A stretch of DNA of 10,938 bases. Source: a bacterium. Its GTDB lineage: Bacteria; Actinomycetota; Acidimicrobiia; Acidimicrobiales; CATQHL01. Below the pieces are notes generated by a model. It ran no database searches, was not told the DNA's origin, and saw only the letters and a program-made list of their open reading frames with translations. Each line of letters opens with the position of its first letter. Position 1 is the stretch's first letter. Position numbers and translations under genes: made by a program. The stretch is from NCBI GenBank assembly GCA_028819945.1, contig JAPPKQ010000455.1, positions 1-10,938 on the forward strand. Direction: 5' to 3'. Shown here piece after piece: positions 7,499 through 10,938 of this stretch.

Positions 7499-8471
7499 AC
7501 CGACTGCTCACGGACCGGCAACCTCCTGCGACGGGCGTTCCCGCGTGTAGAGCACCCGGATCGCTCGCTCGATAACCGTGCGCTTGCCGGTACGCGGCAC
7601 TCGCGATCTGCTCGATGGCGGGTTCCGGGCGTAGATCGGCTCGGCGCAGCCGCCGCTCGGCGAGGTTCAGGTAGGACTCCTCGACGTCGTAGCCGACCGA
7701 GTCACGTCCCGCCTGAGCCGCCGCCAGGCACGTCGTGCCCGAGCCGACGAACGGGTCGAGCACAGTGTCGCCCACGAAGGAGAACATCCGGATCAGGCGA
7801 TTGGGCAATTCGAGCGGGAATGGCGCCGGATGCCCGGGCGAAGAGGCGCCGCCGAAATCGTCCCAAACGGCCCGGTACCAGGCGTGATAGTCCTCCTTGG
7901 CGATGCGCGACAGCTCGCGCTGGCGCATCGTGGGCTTGCGGTAGGCGCCAGGCTTGCGCAGCAGCAGGATGTACTCGATCTCGCTCTTGATGATGCCGTT
8001 GGGCTCGTAGGGCTTGCCGAGGAAGTAGGTGTCGCCGGCGATCTCGGTGGTGAGGTTCGTGCGCTTGTGCCAGAAGATCGGCGTCAACGCGTCGAACCCG
8101 CACTCCTGCGCGTGGATGAGGATGTTGGCGTGCAGTGGCAGCACGCGGTGCCGCCCGTGACGGCGGCGCGACAGGGTCACGTCGCCCACGTTGACGCAGA
8201 GACGCCCGCCGGGCACGAGGACCCGGAAGCACTCATCCCAAGCGCGGGCCAACTCCTTGCCGAACAGCTCGAAGTCGAGGACGTCTCCCAACTGGTCGGG
8301 ATGGTCGGGGTACTTCTTCAGGGTCCAGTACGGCGGGGACGTGACGACCAGCGCCACCGAGTCGTCGGTGACCCCGGACATCCGGCGCGCGTCGCCGAGA
8401 ACCAGCCGATGCTTCGTCCCCGACTTCTCGTCTTCCTGTTCCACGTCGTTCACGAGTTGCAACTGCTCCAT
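7494..8471 (-). CDS. Orphan DNA methyltransferase, beta class (likely cytosine-N4)
   Basis: S-adenosylmethionine-dependent DNA base methylase, 325 aa. The catalytic motif IV TSPPYW (residues 44-49) precedes the AdoMet-binding motif I DPFVGSGTT (239-247), the order that defines beta-class amino-methylases. SPPY rather than DPPY favours N4-cytosine over N6-adenine, though this is not absolute. Supporting segments are GDARRM (26-31), RLCVNVGD in the middle, and VGYDVEESYLNLAERRL after motif I. About 48 residues after the fold look unstructured and are not recognised. The start is ATG 8471 with GAGG 4 nt upstream. No restriction endonuclease is adjacent: vapBC lies downstream and a divergent oxidoreductase upstream, so it looks solitary. 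Target site unknown. It may regulate genes, protect DNA, or be the remnant of a restriction-modification system. Confidence 0.9.
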   Translation of the reverse strand: MEQLQLVNDVEQEDEKSGTKHRLVLGDARRMSGVTDDSVALVVTSPPYWTLKKYPDHPDQLGDVLDFELFGKELARAWDECFRVLVPGGRLCVNVGDVTLSRRRHGRHRVLPLHANILIHAQECGFDALTPIFWHKRTNLTTEIAGDTYFLGKPYEPNGIIKSEIEYILLLRKPGAYRKPTMRQRELSRIAKEDYHAWYRAVWDDFGGASSPGHPAPFPLELPNRLIRMFSFVGDTVLDPFVGSGTTCLAAAQAGRDSVGYDVEESYLNLAERRLRRADLRPEPAIEQIASAAYRQAHGYRASDPGALHAGTPVAGGCRSVSSRL

Positions 8472-8492
8472 GCCGCCTCACTACACGCTTGT

Positions 8493-8498
8493 AACTTA
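8493..8498 (-). promoter_or_regulatory. Possible -10 of the methyltransferase promoter
   Basis: TAAGTT on the minus strand, about 21 nt before ATG 8471, which leaves room for a short leader carrying the GAGG ribosome site (8476-8479). No good -35 is seen upstream, so this is tentative. Confidence 0.3.
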
Positions 8499-8603
8499 GC
8501 CTGCGGGTCCCGACGGAAGCAGAATGCCGGGGAGGTGTGACACCAGGTGCGACCGGCCCCATCCGAGAGATCTCGATGCCCGCCCTTGCGCTGGCGCGTC
8601 CGT

Positions 8604-8719
8604 CGCGCGACTGCGGATCTCAACCGATGGCCCGCCGCGACTTCCCGGAGGTCCGGGGCCAGCGCGGCGTCGGCGGCCAGCCGCGCGACTACGGATCTCG
8701 ACCGATGACCCGCCGCGAC
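8604..8719 (+). repeat. 38-bp direct repeat around successive ATG codons
   Basis: Positions 8604-8641 and 8682-8719 match at 35 of 38 bases, with an offset of exactly 78 bp (26 codons). Both copies carry GGATCTC, then CCGATG, then CCCGCCGCGAC. The second copy contains the chosen oxidoreductase start (ATG 8705) and the first contains an in-frame ATG at 8627. A shorter, weaker version, GATCTCGATGCCCGCC, sits at 8569-8584 with an in-frame ATG at 8576. The frame is open through all copies. Confidence 0.9.
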
Positions 8720-10015
8720 GCTGATGCCGTGATCATCGGCGCCGGGGTGATCGGCGCCGGGGTCGCCTATGAACTCTCGCGTCGCGGGCTGGCGACGGTG
8801 AGCGTGGAGCGGTTGCCGGGCGCCGGCCAGGGATCCACCAGCTCCTCCAGCGCCGTCGTTCGGTTCAACTACTCCACCCGGGCGGGGGTGGCCATGGCGG
8901 TCGAGGGTTTGGGCTACTGGTTGCGGTGGCGGGAGCACGTGGCCGCGCCGACCGGGGCGCCGGTACCGGAGTTCGTGCAGTGCGGGATGCTGGTGTTCAA
9001 GGTCCCGGGCGCCAACCACGAGCGGGCGGCCGAGCACTTCGAGGCGCTCGGGATGCCGTACCAGGACCTGGACCGGCGCGAACTGGAACGGCGGTTCCCG
9101 TGCCTCGACGCCCGCCGGTTCGGCCCGCCCACCCGGATGGACGACGAGCGCTTCTGGGCGGAGCCGACCGGTCACATCGAGGGCGCCATCTGGATGCCCG
9201 AGGGGGGCTACGTGACCGATCCGATGCTGGCAGCGAGGAACCTCGCAGACGCCGCTGCGGCGCTCGGCGGGGCGTTCCTCTACGGGCGGACCGTCCTCGG
9301 CGTGCTGCGGGAGGGCGATCGGGTGGCGGGCGTGGCGCTCGACGACGGCACGGAGTTGCGCGCCCCCGTGGTCGTGAACGTGGCGGGTCCGCACTCGTCC
9401 CACATCAACCGCATGGCGGGCCTGGAGGGCGCCGCTGTGATCTCCACCCGCCCGATGCGCCGCGAGGTCTACGTGGTTCCCGGGCCCGAGGGGCTGGACT
9501 TCGACGACGCCGGCTGCGTCATGGGAGACCTCGACTGCGGGTTCTACCTGCGGCCCGAGCGTCCGAACAACATCCTGATCGGCAGCGTCGAGGCGGCCTG
9601 TGACGAACTCGGCTGGGTTGCGGAGCCCGATGCCGCCTCGCTGACCCTCACCCGCAGCGAGTTCGAGACCCACGTGCTGCGGGGTGCCCGGCGCATCAGG
9701 GAACTCCGCCTACCGCACGAGCAGCGGGGCGTCGTCGGCGTCTACGACGTCACCGAGGACTGGCTGCCGATCTACGACCGCACCGACCTGGCCGGCTTCT
9801 ACGTGGCCATCGGCACCAGCGGCAACCAGTTCAAGAACGCCGCCATCGCCGCCCACTGCATGGCCGAGCTGATCCTCGATGTGGAGGCCGGCCGGGACCA
9901 CGACGCCGACCCCCTGGTGGTGCAGGGCCCCCACCTGGGGCTCCCCATCGACCTGGGCACCTTCAGCCGCAACCGCCCCCTCGACGCCGACGCCCCCGTC
10001 AACGTCCTGGGCTAG
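8705..10015 (+). CDS. FAD-dependent oxidoreductase, DAO/sarcosine-oxidase fold
   Basis: Predicted soluble flavoenzyme of 436 aa that oxidises an amine or amino-acid-like substrate; the substrate cannot be named. The N-terminal dinucleotide fold is clear: DAVIIGAGVIGAG (residues 7-19; Gly12, Gly14, Gly17) followed by the ribose-binding Glu35 in VSVERLP. STSSSSAVVRFNYS follows at the usual DAO position. The C-terminal FAD-contact segment is FYVAIGTSGNQFKNAAIAAH, with Asn-Gln where many relatives have Gly-His/Gly-Phe. Start ATG 8705 puts the Rossmann fold five residues in, as in the family. The frame is also open upstream from GTG 8537, with in-frame ATGs at 8576 and 8627. These would add 26 to 56 unrecognised residues, and GGGGAGG at 8529-8535 and GAGAGA at 8565-8570 are possible ribosome sites for them. 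Divergent from the methyltransferase. Confidence 0.88.
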   Translation: MTRRDADAVIIGAGVIGAGVAYELSRRGLATVSVERLPGAGQGSTSSSSAVVRFNYSTRAGVAMAVEGLGYWLRWREHVAAPTGAPVPEFVQCGMLVFKVPGANHERAAEHFEALGMPYQDLDRRELERRFPCLDARRFGPPTRMDDERFWAEPTGHIEGAIWMPEGGYVTDPMLAARNLADAAAALGGAFLYGRTVLGVLREGDRVAGVALDDGTELRAPVVVNVAGPHSSHINRMAGLEGAAVISTRPMRREVYVVPGPEGLDFDDAGCVMGDLDCGFYLRPERPNNILIGSVEAACDELGWVAEPDAASLTLTRSEFETHVLRGARRIRELRLPHEQRGVVGVYDVTEDWLPIYDRTDLAGFYVAIGTSGNQFKNAAIAAHCMAELILDVEAGRDHDADPLVVQGPHLGLPIDLGTFSRNRPLDADAPVNVLG

Positions 10016-10146
10016 AGACCGTCGACGGAAACCGGCGACCGGCCCCGACCACCCTGACAGCGACGGGAAGCCACTCGCCGCCGGCGATGTCAGCCCGCGG
10101 CGGATCGTCCGGCACACTCCTGGCATCGAGCCCTCAATGGCCGCAT

Positions 10147-10177
10147 AAGTGCCGCTCAGCGCGGCCCCGCGACACTT
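10147..10177 (+). terminator. Possible hairpin downstream of the oxidoreductase
   Basis: AAGTG-C-CGC (10147-10155) pairs with GCG-A-CACTT (10169-10177) with one C/A mismatch and a 13-nt loop. It lies 131 bp after the oxidoreductase stop and has no T-run, so a terminator role is uncertain. Apart from this hairpin and the repeats that follow, the gene-free stretch 10016-10303 shows no coding signal. Confidence 0.3.
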
Positions 10178-10202
10178 GATGACGATGTTCCCAAGACTCA
10201 GA

Positions 10203-10294
10203 ATCGATACATCAGAGCTGTCGATATTGATACAGCAGAATTGTCGAAATCGATGCATTCGAGTCGTCGGAAACGATACACTGAGCTCAGCGAG
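10203..10294 (+). repeat. Four tandem degenerate 23-bp repeats (iteron-like)
   Basis: Units start at 10203, 10226, 10249 and 10272, each opening with a variant of ATCGATACA (ATCGATACA, ATTGATACA, ATCGATGCA, AACGATACA). The first three units close with a GTCGAT/GTCGAA/GTCGGA element that abuts the next unit. The array is much more AT-rich than its surroundings. It ends where the Shine-Dalgarno of the AAA ATPase gene begins. The 23-bp period, about two helical turns, is consistent with a multi-site operator; function is inferred. Confidence 0.75.
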
Positions 10295-10295
10295 G
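10292..10295 (+). promoter_or_regulatory. Shine-Dalgarno of the AAA ATPase gene
   Basis: GAGG, 8 nt before ATG 10304. It favours this start over the in-frame ATG 10253, which lies inside the repeat array and has no ribosome site. Confidence 0.6.
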
Positions 10296-10303
10296 ACGAA
10301 CGG

Positions 10304-10938
10304 ATGCTGCTGACGCCGGACGGATACCTACCACGGACTGCTGAAGGCGAGATCGAGGCCTGCCTGCAGGCCACTCCGGCGGTTCTCATCGAAGGCCCCC
10401 GCGGCTGCGGCAAGACCTGGCTCGGTCGCCGTTTCGCCCGCTCGCAAGCCCGACTCGACGATCCCGACACACGGCAGGTCTCCGAGATCGATCCCCGCGG
10501 AGTCCTCGAAGGCGCGACGCCGCGCCTTCTCGACGAGTGGCAGTCGGCGCCGCACCTCTGGAACACCATGCGACACGTGTGCGACGAACGCGGGCGGATG
10601 GGGCAGTTCCTGCTCACCGGATCGGCCCGCCCGCCCGACGAGGAGACCCGCCATTCCGGCGCCGGCCGCGTCAGCCGCGTTCGTCTGCGGCCGATGTCGC
10701 TGCACGAATCCGGCGACTCAACCAGTCGGGTATCAGTGGCGGCGCTGCTCGACGGCGCCGAGGTGGGGTTCGCGCGTTCTGGACACGATCTCGACGACAT
10801 CGTGACGCTCGCCTCCCGGGGCGGCTGGCCACCGGTCGTCGGCCTCGCCCCGGACGCGGCGCAACGCTACATGCGGAGCTATCTCACAGAGATCGTGCGC
10901 ACCGACGTGCCGCGACTCGACGGCAGGCGGCGCGACCC
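10304..10938 (+). CDS. AAA-type ATPase (DUF4143-associated family), 3' end beyond window
   Basis: N-terminal 211 residues of an ATP-binding protein of the AAA_14/DUF4143 type, which is usually around 400 aa. Seen in order: YLPRTAEGEIEACL (8-21), Walker A EGPRGCGKTW (30-39), Walker-B-like RLLDEWQ (74-80), HLWNTMRHVCDERG, sensor-like FLLTGSARP (102-110), RHSGAGRVSRVRLRPMSLHE (116-135), and RGGWPPVV leading into RYMRSYLTEIVRTDVPRL, where the DUF4143 part normally begins. The family is widespread and often duplicated in bacterial genomes; its physiological role is poorly defined. Start ATG 10304 is supported by GAGG at 8 nt. Using ATG 10253 would add 17 residues encoded by the repeats. The repeat array directly upstream suggests dedicated regulation. 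Confidence 0.88.
   Translation, partial: MLLTPDGYLPRTAEGEIEACLQATPAVLIEGPRGCGKTWLGRRFARSQARLDDPDTRQVSEIDPRGVLEGATPRLLDEWQSAPHLWNTMRHVCDERGRMGQFLLTGSARPPDEETRHSGAGRVSRVRLRPMSLHESGDSTSRVSVAALLDGAEVGFARSGHDLDDIVTLASRGGWPPVVGLAPDAAQRYMRSYLTEIVRTDVPRLDGRRRD

Noticed and set aside
7494..8471. Complete restriction-modification system
   Set aside because: Both neighbours of the methyltransferase are identified as something other than an endonuclease.
8537..8704. GTG 8537 as the oxidoreductase start
   Set aside because: The GGGGAGG ribosome site is only 1 nt from this GTG, and the added 56 residues match nothing expected before the FAD fold. ATG 8705 fits the family length better, though the upstream frame remains open.
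8450..9673. 407-codon minus-strand frame opposite the oxidoreductase
   Set aside because: Mirrors the codon pattern of the flavoenzyme, shows no domain, and overlaps the methyltransferase start.
10203..10294. CRISPR array
   Set aside because: The units are contiguous and degenerate with no unique spacers, and no cas genes are present.
10253..10303. ATG 10253 as the start of the AAA ATPase
   Set aside because: No ribosome site, and the added 17 residues come from the degenerate repeat array; ATG 10304 has GAGG 8 nt upstream.

Overview
The window is a high-GC (roughly 70%) bacterial segment with GTG and TTG starts, very short gene gaps, and one gene that appears to be read from a leaderless transcript. 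Together with the gene families present, this points to an actinobacterium. An Acidimicrobiia-like lineage would fit, but that is an inference from style, not from a marker gene.

Left block, minus strand (1-6679). A two-gene operon encodes a RecBCD-type helicase-nuclease of AddAB architecture. The upstream gene (6679 to 3194) is an AddB-like protein with a C-terminal PD-(D/E)XK nuclease and no visible Walker A. The downstream gene (3197 to beyond the left edge) is an AddA-like UvrD-family helicase that is cut just as its own nuclease domain begins. The two overlap by 4 bases (GTGA), with a strong Shine-Dalgarno inside the end of addB, so they are almost certainly co-translated. The complex would process double-strand DNA ends for recombination and degrade foreign linear DNA.

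Middle block, minus strand (6813-8471). An orphan beta-class DNA methyltransferase (probably cytosine-N4) is followed by a VapBC-type toxin-antitoxin pair. VapB has a ribbon-helix-helix-like N-terminus and VapC is a PIN-domain RNase. The vapB start is preceded by an elaborate dyad of four GCGC boxes that reaches back over the methyltransferase stop codon, and by a -10 element placed for a leaderless GTG start.

Right block, plus strand (8472-10938). An FAD-dependent oxidoreductase of the DAO/sarcosine-oxidase fold has an unusual repeated start-codon context upstream (78-bp in-frame offset). It is followed by a 288-bp gene-free stretch that ends in four tandem 23-bp degenerate repeats. These sit directly in front of an AAA-type ATPase of the kind usually fused to DUF4143, which runs off the right edge.

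No rRNA, tRNA, CRISPR array, insertion sequence or restriction endonuclease is visible. The AddAB nuclease, orphan methyltransferase, VapBC and AAA/DUF4143 genes give the segment a DNA-maintenance or defence flavour. Nothing in the sequence proves that they act as one system.
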